The translations under genes were made by a program, and so were the position numbers. Positions 35,583 to 46,343 of a DNA stretch of 64,000 nt are shown one piece after another; positions within the stretch are counted from its first letter, which is position 1, and each line of letters starts with the position of its first letter. The notes under the pieces are model-generated. The model searched no databases. It was not told the origin of the DNA and saw nothing but the letters and a program-made list of their open reading frames with translations. Origin of the DNA: Tamarix chinensis (lineage: Eukaryota > Streptophyta > Magnoliopsida > Caryophyllales > Tamaricaceae); the NCBI GenBank assembly GCA_030549775.1, contig CM060174.1, positions 49,491,707 through 49,555,706 of the forward strand, written 5' to 3'.

Positions 35583-36930
35583 TTGAAAAAGTATAAATCT
35601 ACTTTGGGATGGACAGTTGCTGATATTAAGGGTATTAGTCCATCAGTATGTATGCGTCAGATTTTAATGGAAGATGATGTGAAGCTGAGTAGACAAGTAC
35701 AACATATGTTAAATCCAATCATAATGGAGGTTGTGAAGAAAGACGTGTTAAAATTGTTATCTGTGGGAGTCATTTATCCAATTTCTGATTTTAGTTTGGT
35801 TAATCCTCTTCAAGTCGTACCCAATGAAACGAGAATAATGGTAGTGGAAAATGATAAGCGAGAAATGGTTCCTACTAGTGTTCAAAATGGTTGGAGGGTA
35901 TGTGTAGATTATAGGAAGTTGAACTCCGTGACAAGGAAAGATCATTTTCCTCTACCATTAATGGATCAAGTGTTAGAGAGGCTAGCATGCCATGCTTATT
36001 ATTGTTTTCTTGATAGTTATTATGGATATGTGTAAATTCCCATAGCTCTAGAAGATCAAGAGAATACCACATTTACATTTTCTTATGGTATGTTTGCATA
36101 TCGTTGCATGCCATTTGGGATATGTAATGCCCCTACCACATTCCAAAGATGTATGGTAAGCATATTTTCTAAATATCTGGAGAAAATTATAGAGTTATTT
36201 ATGGATGATTTGAGTATTCATGGGGATACTTTTGAGGAATTCCTAAGTAATTTAACTCTCATCTTGAAAATATGCCTTGAAACAAATCTTGTAGTAAATT
36301 CTAAAAATTACCATTTTATGGTTCAACAAGGAATAGTTTTAAGACATGTCATTTTAACTAAAGGAATTGAAGAAGATAAGGTAAAAATTGATATTATAGC
36401 TTCATTACCTTATCCATCAACTGTTAAAGATGTGTGTTCATTCTTGGGACATGCTACATTTTATTGCCGATTCATTAAGGATTTTTCTAAAATAACCCAA
36501 CCGTTGAGTAAGATTCTTAAAAAAGAAATAGAGTTTCAATTTGATGATATATATAAGAAATCATTTGAACATATGAAGGGAAACTTGATTAGTGCACCCA
36601 TACTTCAACCACCCGATTCAAATTTTCCCTTTGAATTAATGTGCGATTCATCTAACTATGTTGTTGGTGCGGTGTTAGGTCAAAGGATTGGGAAAGATCC
36701 ACATGTGATATACTATGCCTCACGAACTTTGAATGAAGCTCAGCTTAATTACACAACCATAGAGAAAGAGCTTCTTACCATTGTCTTTGCTTTAGATAAA
36801 TTATGTTCTTATCTTTTAGGTACAGATATTATTATTTATTCTGACCATGTAGCTTTGAAATATCTGCTGGCAAAGAAGGAAGCAAAACCAAGATTGATTA
36901 GATGGATACTTATACTCTAAGAATTCAATT
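35583..36930 (+). pseudogene. Athila-1 reverse transcriptase and RNase H
   Basis: RT blocks: GWRVCVDYRKLNSVTRKDHF, CFLDSYYGYV, a stop at 36033-36035, then FAYRCMPFGICNAPTTFQRC and the catalytic FMDDLSIHGDTF (about 36195). The frame stays open through LGHATFYCRFIKDFSKITQP and FELMCDSSNYVVGAVLGQ. It continues through YASRTLNEAQLNYTTIEKEL and IIYSDHVALKYLLAKKEAKP, covering RNase H, to a stop at 36918-36920. The 276-codon open stretch 36090-36920 is the longest coding stretch in the window. Catalytic Asp pairs are kept. Confidence 0.85.
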
Positions 36931-38366
36931 TATGCATAAAAGAAAAAAAAGGATCATAAAATGGCGTAGCATATAATCTAAGTAGGTTAATCAAGGAGGT
37001 TGAGGTTGAGACACACATCAATGAAGAATTTCCAGACAAACAACTTCATGTCATTGGAAATGAGATACAATGGTATGCCGACATGGTAATTTTTTTTTAT
37101 CACAAAAGTATTTCCTTCAGACTTTACTAAAGCATGAAAAGATAGGATGAAGAGTCAAGAAAAATATTTTGTATGGGATGATCCATATTTGTGGAAACAA
37201 TGTGCTGACCAAATCATTAGAAGGTGTATCCCTAATATTGAAATTCTTTCTATCTTAACATTTTATCATAACTATGCTTGTAGGGGTAATTTCAGTCCTA
37301 AAATAATAGCTTATAAAACTTTAGAAAGTGGATTTTATTGGCCTACCCTATTTAAGGATGCTTATGAATTTTGCAAAACATGTGAAATTTGTCAGAACAC
37401 CGGAGGACTAGGTCCTAGAAATGAAATGCCAAAAACTCCTATCATTGTATGTGAAATTTTTTATGTTTGAGGTATGGGTTTTATGGGTCATTTTCTATCA
37501 TCTTTTGGTTTTAATTATATTCTCGTTGCTATAGATTATGTGTCAAAATAGGTGGAGGCAAAGGCCACCTGTACTAACGAAGCTAAAGTTGTTGCAAATT
37601 TTCTTTGAACTAATATTTTTGAAGGTTTGGCTTGCCAAAGGCTATAATAAATGACAAAGGTTTATACCTCTGTAATAGAATGGTAGAAACATTACTAAAG
37701 AAATATCATGTGACACATCAAATCTCCATAACACGTCATCCACAAATAAAGGGTTACGCTAAAATCTCCAATCAAGAAATCAAATCAATTATGGAAAAGA
37801 CGGTGAAAGCAACAAGGAAGGATTGGAGCTCACATATCAATGATGCACTCTGGGCCTATTACATAGCATTCAAAACTCCAATTCATATGTCACCGTATCA
37901 TTTGGTCTACGATAATCCTTGTCATCTCTCGGTCGAATTGGAACATAAAGCTTTTTGGTCTATAAAGAAATGTAACATGGAGTTAAATGAAATTGGAAGG
38001 CATATAATACTCCAACTACAAGAACATGAAGAAAGAAGAAATGATGCTTTTGAAACTGCATTGTGATATAAAGATCGAACTAAGGTGGTTCATAATAAGT
38101 TCATTCTTAGGAAGAATTTTGAAATCGGCCAAAACTTTTTATTATACCATTCTCACTTAAAGCTGTTTCTAGGGAAATTAAGGTCAAGATGGATCGACCC
38201 ATTTATTATAACTAATGTGTTTTCTCATGGTGCAGTAGAGATAAAAAGTGAGAAAATAGGAAAAACATGGAAAGTGAATGGACACCGTCTCAAACCTTTT
38301 TACGAAGGACACTATGTGCAAAACTTAGAAATGGTAAATCTGACCGTTCCAAGTTATGAAGGTTGA
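36921..38366 (+). pseudogene. Athila-1 integrase, broken
   Basis: The zinc-binding region reads SGFYWPTLFKDAYEFCKTCE, then ICQNTG (about 37330-37400). The catalytic core is split between frames: GMGFMGHF (about 37470), where the usual first Asp (GIDFMGPF) is Gly, then [11 protein letters not shown] (about 37645) with the second Asp, and [12 protein letters not shown] (about 37755), where the usual catalytic Glu (QAEISN) is Lys. The C-terminal part continues [20 protein letters not shown], and TWKVNGHRLKPFYEGH near the stop at 38364-38366. Two active-site changes plus stops at 37468 and 37551 make it inactive. Confidence 0.8.
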
Positions 38367-38599
38367 AATAGTGGGATATTACCACTTAGGAAACACCCAA
38401 GTGTTATACATAAGTTCTTCTTATCTCATACTATATTTCTTTGTTATTTTTTTTATATATATGGTTATCATGTAGGATGTAGTTATGTATGTTTACTATT
38501 TTTATGTGTGTGTACTCAGTTTATATTATATCAGTATGTTTTCCTTGTTTTGTAGTATTTTCCTTGTTTCGAAAAAAAAAGTGAGGAAAATAGAAGAAG

Positions 38600-38995
38600 A
38601 ATAGAATAACACGGGGGCACCGTATTACAAAAACATGCCCTGTAATTTTCATTCAAAGTTTGCAGGAAAAAAACAGTAAAAGGTAGAAACATTTAGAAAT
38701 AACACGAGGGGTCCATGTTAAAGCAGCACAGACCGTGTTATTCTATTAGGGAATTTTGAGAAATTCCAGTAACATTCAAAAATTACATGGGGGGTCTGTT
38801 CTTACATAACACAGACCGTGTTTTGTGTCAGAGGATTTTAGGAAATTCCAGAAAGTTTCAAAATAAACACGAGTAGTCCATGTTTTATAAATACGGGCCA
38901 TATTTTTCTATCAGGAATTTTTCCTATGTAATAGAGATCTTAAAAAGAAACACGAGGGTTCCATTTTTAGTAATCACGGACCGTGTTTCTTGGAA
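38600..38995 (+). repeat. Five imperfect ACACGG/CCGTGTT hairpin repeats in the Athila-1 spacer
   Basis: Copies lie at about 38608, 38701-38741, 38783-38825, 38865-38915 and 38948-38993. Each has AACACGAGGGGTCC-like sequence, a short gap and CACAGACCGTGTT-like sequence, separated by AGGAAATTCCAG-like spacers. The same word pair occurs in both LTRs (31727-31770 and 43102-43146). The arms of a copy can pair. Confidence 0.75.
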
Positions 38996-40002
38996 AAAAC
39001 CCCTACTTCTACAAGTGTTTTCAGAAATCCTAGAACCCGACCCTTTCTCTTCGATCTTGTCTCTACTGAAAGCAAAAACTATCATTTCTCTCCTCTTCAA
39101 TCCTCCATTTTCTTACAATAATATTTCATTCCCATACATTCTCACTTTCATTCATCATCCCTACCACTTCTCCATTCATATTCTGGTCTCAAACAGCCCT
39201 TCCATCACTCATCCTCCAATAAATTTTGAAAATTTGAGTTTCAAACCCTAATTTTGGTTCTTGCTCAAATTGTCCCAATTTAAGCAAATTAGCTTAGGGA
39301 TTTTCTTTAATTCAAATTTTCTAAGCCTTACCAAACTACATTATGCAATTTCTTTCATCAAAATTCACACTCATAAGGTTTGTGCACTACTTAACCGAAC
39401 TTTTCTGACAATTTTACAATTTCTTTCATGAAAATTCACACTCATCAAAATTCACACTCATAAGGTTTGTCTAATTCTACAATTTTTGTTACAATTTCAA
39501 GGCATATATGTTTGTGTGTTGAAACATTTGTGACATAATACAATACATATGCATTTTTTTTGTTGAATTTGTGGCAAAACTACACTACCTGTTAATGATC
39601 TGTTGATTTGCTAGAGATTTATGTCAAATACAATGCAAATGTTCCTGGTTGCAATTTTGTTGCAAGTTGAAATACATTTTTGGTAAAATAGGGGTATGTG
39701 CTGAAAATAATTCTTACAAGATGAGAATTCTATATCCCTTCTAATGGATGAGTGCAGATATGCTTATGGATGCTGAATCTCAATACCAATGACTTAATGG
39801 CAAGAAATTGCTGAGCTTAAATGCCAAACATCACAATGTTTGTAACATTAGTTTGAATCTGGCATTTCTATTTAAGTGTTAGATTGGGTGATGCAAATAC
39901 TAAAGAAAAAAAAATTATCTTTCACCATACCATTTTTACTAATGCATATGTATTCTGTAAGATATCACTGATTTTATTACATATATTTGGATACCCTTGC
40001 AG
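38996..40002 (+). other. Athila-1 spacer between pol and the extra ORF
   Basis: This pyrimidine-rich then AT-rich non-coding stretch holds a duplicated block TCATGAAAATTCACACTCAT (about 39355-39460). It ends in TACCCTTGCAG directly before ATGGCACC, which fits a 3' splice site for a spliced downstream ORF. Confidence 0.5.
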
Positions 40003-41150
40003 ATGGCACCGAAAAAAAAAACAATGGACTGAGAGGGAATCTTCAAGACCTTGATCATCACCAACTCACCATGAGAACCGAAAAACTGACCCAATGAACT
40101 AGGTATTATATTTACCACTTCGAAACAGCAACAAAGGTACGGCTATTTATCTCAAAGGCACATTATTGAAACAAGGTATTTAGATGATGGTTGTCTAATT
40201 ACGTTGGGATTACATGCTCAAGTAATGAAATTGCTAAGAAATCTGGGATTACATAATTTCATCAATTGTACTAATCATACATATAGGTGTTTAACATTAG
40301 AATTTCTTAGTACCTTTGAATTATGTGCTATTGCTAGCGCTTCTTCAGAGGGCCAGGGGTACATTTGTTTTTGCATCTTTAATGAAGATAAGCAAATGTC
40401 TCTGCATGAATTAGCACATATTTTTATGTTGCCTCTGGAGGGAGATCGTATCATATACCCTTGGTTCATTGTGAACACTTTCTTTCCTATAATTGGTGAT
40501 GTTTCCAATATGCCCACCCCGATACTTTCAGAATCATAGAAGCCAAGGCTTCCAGGATTTTCAATATGGTTTTCAGATATTTACAAAGACTCTTAGCCAC
40601 CACCATTTTTGGGCGGAGGGACAATACAAGGGTTGTTCGATCCATAGAGCTTTACTTCATGAATGTTATGCTAGCTCATACTCAACATGAGACTACCTAT
40701 TTTCTAGCTAAGCAATTTCAAATGGTAGGAAATTATAAATAGGGTGATATTATCATTGGTGGTTTAATTACCACTATTTGTTTAAGTATAGACGTACCTC
40801 TTCTCAATGATATGCCCATAGAAGCTATGAGCACCCAAATCGATATTGAACATTGTTGTCTTACGCATCTTATTGAATGTAGGGGCAATGCATGCTATCT
40901 TTCATATCAAGGATGTGCTCATTTTCCCCTACCTAACCTTTCTAGAACGGACCCTTTAAACCCACAAAATTGGCAACCATTTGATGATGAAGAAACTCCC
41001 TCTCCTCTTGCAATTGAACATCCATTCCATACTCATGGTGAGCAAGCACCACCGCCTCCCCCCCTCATTCACAGGCGGGATCCTCTTCCTCTTCTACTTA
41101 TATTCCCAAATGGGATATCCAATTTCAAACCCAAGTCTACTTCCAATTAG
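40003..41150 (+). pseudogene. ATHILA ORF-1-like extra ORF, broken
   Basis: The ATG lies directly after a TTGCAG acceptor-like site. The following frame breaks almost at once. The conserved part reads YLSQRHIIETRYLDDGCLIT (about 40140), LGLHAQVMKLLRNLGLHNFI, YRCLTLEFLSTFELCAIASA, and LHELAHIFMLPLEG (40400-40440). This matches the plant retrotransposon ORF-1 pattern (Pfam ATHILA, PF03078), known downstream of pol in Athila elements. After a frame change near 40530 it continues with FYLQRL-like words, MLAHTQHETTYFLAKQFQMV and a stop near 40739. The last part (40812-41150) ends in a Pro-rich tail. Its molecular role is not established. Confidence 0.65.
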
Positions 41151-41205
41151 ATTCCATGCGCCAAAATCAAGATCAAATGATGGAGATGGTGAAATCTCTT
41201 TATGA

Positions 41206-42738
41206 GTTTCACCTCGGACATAGGGATCCACCACACCTCCTTCATAAATCAGATTCCTAGTCTCTTTTTCTTGGGTTAGTTCATTGGGGACAATGAACAA
41301 GATAAGTAGGGGATGAGCTTGTGGTAATTTATTACGTTAAGATGTTCTTTGTGGGTGTTATGTGTATCTATATATATTATTTATTCAGTTTCATTTCTTT
41401 CTTTCTATGGTTGTTTTGTTTAGGTAAGTCATTTCATAAGTATATGAACTTATGTTTCGTGTTTGGTTCATCTTGAAACAAGAAGTGTTAGATTTGATTT
41501 ATCCATTCATAGGGTAAACAAGGTAATGAGACTAAATCTTTTTACAAAGGCTATTTTTAAATCATATTAACTTATTTGATCACCATCTTCCAAAACCTTA
41601 AAAACAGAATTGAGATTGTGAAAGTGTTGAAAGAAAGAAAGTTGGAATGATTAGGAATCAATCCATGCATTTATTATGAATGAGATGAAATGAAATTAAA
41701 AATTGGTAGATATACCATTGTGAGCGCTTGAGCCTAATCTTTGGATACATTATTTATAAAAAATATATATTTCTTTCGTTTGTAATCTCCAATGATATGT
41801 GAAACTAGAATTTTCTATTAATTCTCTTCAAAACTACATAGAACTTTAGGATATTTGAAAATGATAAAGGCATTCTTCTTTCTTTATTAGCTACAAGACC
41901 AAAAAGCTTACCTTAACAATTATTATTCATTTGCATAAACCCTTTTAGCCTAAGCCTTATTCTATTGATTTAACCTTCATTAACAACTAATCTCCATATG
42001 AATTTTCCCTCCTTACTCTATGACTAGTGAAGTAATAGATTTTCAGGGAAAACATTTGTTAATAAGGTAAAAATCTGATATAAAAAAAGTCTTTTATTCT
42101 TTAATTTGTTGAAGGGAAAGGTTATAAAAAAAGAGAGGATTGTGACTTAATGGAAAGAAAGAAAATTACTTCTCTAGATAATAGAGTTAAGCTACAATCC
42201 CATATTTATACCCTACCTTATAACCCTAGCCCCATTATAACCAATTTTAAGACCTTTTGAATATAGTATACTTTACTTCTTTTTAGTACTGGCGAATTGA
42301 GAGTAATGGTAAACATATTGGAAATCATTATCATTTGGAGAAAATTTGAGAGTAAATATATCATGCCCTATACACATAAGAGTGAGCGTTTTCACATACC
42401 GAAAGTAAGAATCTACCAATTTAAATTTCATTAATCTTAATCTGTCTTTGCATGATGAGATACTAATTATATTAACTATTGTTCCTTAACAACTTGAGCA
42501 TTTAATAAGACTGTTTATAAGGTGAGTTAGATGTATGATCCAAAATATTCTCAACATTGTGATTTTATGATTTATAAGTGTTTTACGTCATAATGCATTG
42601 TTAAACTCTATGAATGAATAAATCCAATCTTACTATTCTTTTAATCCATAACTTATCTCAATTGAATTTCTTAATGTTTCTCATGTGCATGATATGATAT
42701 TACTTGAGGACAAGCAATGATTTAAGCATGGGGGTATT
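41206..42738 (+). other. Athila-1 3' untranslated region with polypurine tract
   Basis: This is a non-coding AT-rich stretch of the type seen before Athila 3' LTRs. It ends in GAGGACAAGCAATGATTTAA then GCATGGGGGTATT (to 42738). The G-run is the polypurine tract that primes plus-strand synthesis, directly before the 3' LTR. Confidence 0.7.
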
Positions 42739-44282
42739 TCATAGATAGAATTTATAGATTATTTTCCTATGTAAAAATGTCATTTATTCCGCATTAATTA
42801 TATAAGATTTAATTTTTTCTTGAGTTTTTCTCTTTTGAATAGATTTTATAGGAAAAGATAAAAATGAAGAAATTCAAAGGAGAAATCAACGAAAAGAGGA
42901 AATTAAGAAAAGAACACATCAAAAAACATAGAAGCAAGGGAAGAAAAGTTGGAAATGAAGCAAAGACCCCAAGAGAAGTTTGTACTAAAATTTTAGTGGA
43001 AGAAGGGTGAAAGAGCAAAGAACACAACACCCCCGTGTTTCCTCTAGAAAATAAAATCTCAATTTTTTAGAATCTAGAATTTGGCAGAGAGCTCAGAGAA
43101 AAACACTGAGGCATCGTGTTTTCCAAAACATGGACCGTGTTTTTCTTAAACTTTGTAACCCCTCACACGACCTTTCTTCTAATATATTCTCTAACAATTC
43201 TGGTTAAGGGATGAGTTTTCATATTTGAAAAAGTTGAATGTTCTCTCTTCCTCTATTCCCTCTAAAAAATACATATACTTCACAATTCCAACTTTCTTTA
43301 TCTTTCTTGTATTCTATAAAACAATTGACAATCTGCAATTCAAGTGATAAGTTCTTCTCTATTCCTTTCTCAATTGCAAGTTCTATATTTTGATTGAATG
43401 CAAGTAAATTTTCTACAATTGCATTTTTATTTCTCTTACTTTTAGTGTGTTATTACTTATTTATTAGAGATCATTTGTATTAATTATAAGTTATTGCATG
43501 TAATAGTGTGATATTACAATTATGCAGATAATATAATAAATAAAACAGGGTAGGGTGATTTGAGGATGGAATTATGTTTCAAACATAACAACATAATTTG
43601 AAAGTATGATTCTATATGAAATTTAATTGAATTAATGGATGGAATTGAATGATTTCATATCATAGATTAAGAATTTAAACTAATTATATTGATCAACTAT
43701 TTATTTTAGAAATTAATCTCTACTAGGACAACATAATTAATACATAATTGTTAATTAACATGTCTAGAGTAGCAAAAAGGTTAATTGCCAATCTTGTCCA
43801 TTAATCCGTACAATTGCATAATCCGAGCTTATGTGGTTATGGTTGTAGTTGACTGCTTTCCATTCAAAATGCTACCATTAATTGAATCTAGTGTTAATAA
43901 CCTAGGTTATTAATTAGTTAGATATAAATTAAGAGCTTACTCAATTTATTTGAATGAAGAGAAAGCAATGAGATAAATTATTATGAGTTTCTAGTGGTCG
44001 ACATTAAATAACCTAGAATCACCCGTTTTCTGTAATTATTTGATACCTTAATTCCATAATCAATTCATTCCTATCCTCATTCATCAATTAGTTAGAAAAG
44101 TATCCTATAGTATAGAATTAGTGATAGAATTAATGAGATTGTGTAACCAGGGTTCTAAAATCAATTACAAATTTATTGATTAAATACCATTCCTTGTGGG
44201 TTCAACTCCTTCTTACCATTTACTACGTATTTGGGAATTCAGATTTATTTATTAAATTTGTTGTGTATACGACATCGCATCA
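42739..44282 (+). mobile_element. 3' LTR of Athila-1
   Basis: It starts TCATAGATAGAATTTATAG (the first TG has become TC) and ends GTATACGACATCGCATCA. It is 1544 bp against 1486 bp for the 5' LTR. Most of the difference is a 52-bp segment at 43518-43569 bounded by AATTATG direct repeats. Confidence 0.85.
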
Positions 44283-46037
44283 ATAGAACTTTCAGTTACT
44301 TCAAGTCCCTATTGACTCTTCATCATGATATACAGGTGAGTTTAGGTATCTTCTTTTTGCTATATTAGTTGGATTTACTACATTCCCTAGTTAGTCTCCA
44401 TAGAACACCCTTTGTTCTTAGATATTTTAGAACTCCCCAGATTTAGATTTCATTCATTTTAATTGTCTTTCCATTGTAGGAATTTGCCTAAGTTGAGTAT
44501 TGTTGAATCTACTTTGGTTGAGAGATTTTAGATGGTCTAAAACATTTCTTGAAAATTTAGTTCCCCTTCCGTGTTTGGGACTCACTACCACACTTAATTA
44601 CAAGCTAAAAAATACTTAGGATTTCAACTAGGAAACCTAAATCAACAATCTGTCACCCTCTAGTCCTTAGTTGCTTCTTGTAGAAAATTTTTATTATAAT
44701 GAACCAAATACAAAACTAGAAATTACTTATGCTACAGATACAAATAAATGAACACACTTTACACCTTTCTTGCTAAGTTCTGGATGTAGAATTCAGAAAG
44801 TTCACATTCATTCACTTATAAAACACTTACCAAGTATCATTCACATTTCTACATAAAATTCTACAAATCATTTTTTACATAACTTAACTATACACATTAG
44901 TTGCTATTAAACATGTTATAAATCAAATCTATGTAAAGCATGTGATGAATACAATGAGTAAATTAGTTTGATCAAGATTCAATATTGGCGATAAACATTC
45001 CTTTATAGAAAACACCTTTAATAAAACTTAAAACAAATAATTGTATATACATTTCATGCCATAAATTGTACATTTCTTGTGAAAACATGGTCATGGATCT
45101 TTATGATAATATCTAATAGATTTAATTAGAATATTTTCCATAAAAAAGTTTCTATAGCCCAATAGTGCCTAAAATTTGTAGCTAACAAAATGTGTAAAAC
45201 ATTCATTTTTTGCTTAAAATGTACCCTTCTCATATATATTAAAATAATATCATGTATAAACATTAAAAATGACTTTTAAACATTCATAAAGATAGATAAA
45301 ACCATACTTTTAAGTATTAAGAAAAGGATTATACTTTCATGTAATAATAAACAAGTACTTATATTAATTTTTTTTAAAATGGTAAAGAGAGGTTTAGTAT
45401 ACAAAAGTAATTAATAACAACCACGCATAGAGGGTGAGAGGGAGTGTGTGTGTGTATGTGGGTTTTGAGCATGCACAAGTGCTTGTGTGTTCATTAGGAA
45501 TTTTTCCACACCCAAAAGCTTAGGGTTTCCAAAAGAAACCTTTTTATTTTTTGAATACATTTCAATACAACAAAAGTAAAATTTTAGAAAGCACCCTCTT
45601 TTAATATATTAAAATATCCATCTTAAGAAGATTAATAGATGTGAAAGTCAATTATGCCTTCTTCTAAAATAAGTATGATAAAAATGAGGATTTTTAAAAT
45701 GTTTCTTCACTTTTTTCTAAAATAAACCCTAAATTTTATTAAGAAAAATAAAAAAAGGTTAGAGAAAAATATTTAAAAATGGAAAATAGGAACACAAATG
45801 GAGGTTGAAGGACTAAACAATCAACCATGATTGGAGATAAGAGAGATGTGAGATCTCGTTATGTTAGTATGTATATATGCATGTGTGTGTATGTGTGTGT
45901 ATACATACATATATATATTAAGATGAATTTTAGATGTTTAGTGATAGTTAAACCTTTACAAAGAAAACTCAATGGAAAACATTTAAACATTCAGAAAATT
46001 ATATTTTAAACCTAAAGTTAGCATGTGCTTGAGCTAA
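44283..46037. other. Unassigned AT-rich sequence between two Athila elements
   Basis: I find no clear coding similarity. A phrase near 44575-44600 (CACTACCACACTTAATTAC) resembles the 3' part of the long LTR family on the minus strand (compare 19890-19915), so old LTR sequence may be present. Short GT-rich microsatellites lie near 45442-45460 and 45882-45902. It does not read as the continuation of the G1 gag interrupted at 31362. Confidence 0.45.
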
Positions 46038-46343
46038 GAGGAATGGGTTTTAATAAAGGGGAGGGGAGTTTATAATAAAGTTGTTGTCAGGGTAAGGCCA
46101 AGTACTATTACAAGATTAGTTGCTTCAAATATTTTGAATAATATTGATTTAGTAGATTTCAACACTAATCATCTTTTGAAGGATTTCAAGATGTATAGAA
46201 GGCTAATCAAGAAAATGTTTAGCTCTTTATAAAGAATTAAGCTCATTTATGATCCCCCTAGAGTAAAAAATAAGTACCAATCATTTAGTTTAGAGTTTGT
46301 TGACGATATGAAGTCTAAAGAAGATCATCTAGATCTCATGGAC
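46038..46343 (+). pseudogene. Coding-like stretch of unknown origin cut by Athila-2
   Basis: One frame is open from about 46038 to 46343 except for a single TAA (near 46229). It has non-repetitive composition, with words such as VVVRVRPSTITRLVASNIL, DFKMYRRLIKKMFSSL, RIKLIYDPPRVKNKYQSFSL and MKSKEDHLDLMD. It ends where the Athila-2 LTR starts (TGATGAG at 46344), so the insertion interrupts it. I do not recognise the family. It may be a host exon relic or part of an older transposon. Confidence 0.3.

Larger units (their letters stand above)
31363..44282 (+). mobile_element. Athila-type Ty3/gypsy element Athila-1, about 12.9 kb with both LTRs
   Basis: The order is 5' LTR (31363-32848), Asp-tRNA-type PBS (32855-32872), gag, protease, RT, RNase H, integrase, a long spacer with hairpin repeats, an ATHILA ORF-1-like ORF, 3' UTR, PPT (ATGGGGGTA, 42729-42737) and 3' LTR (42739-44282). 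The flanks ATAAA (31358-31362) and ATAGA (44283-44287) agree at four of five positions. The LTRs are visibly similar along their length, with scattered substitutions and a 52-bp length difference. The coding region has numerous stops and frameshifts, so it is not autonomous. Confidence 0.9.

Noticed and set aside
44283..45000. Continuation of G1 gag and 5' LTR right of Athila-1
   Set aside because: Expected if Athila-1 had simply inserted in G1 gag, but none of the LTR or gag words of G1 or G2 are found there by reading.
46067..46100. KVVVRVRPS, resembling the first strand of a kinesin motor domain
   Set aside because: No P-loop or other kinesin motif follows in any frame, so the nine-residue match is taken as chance.
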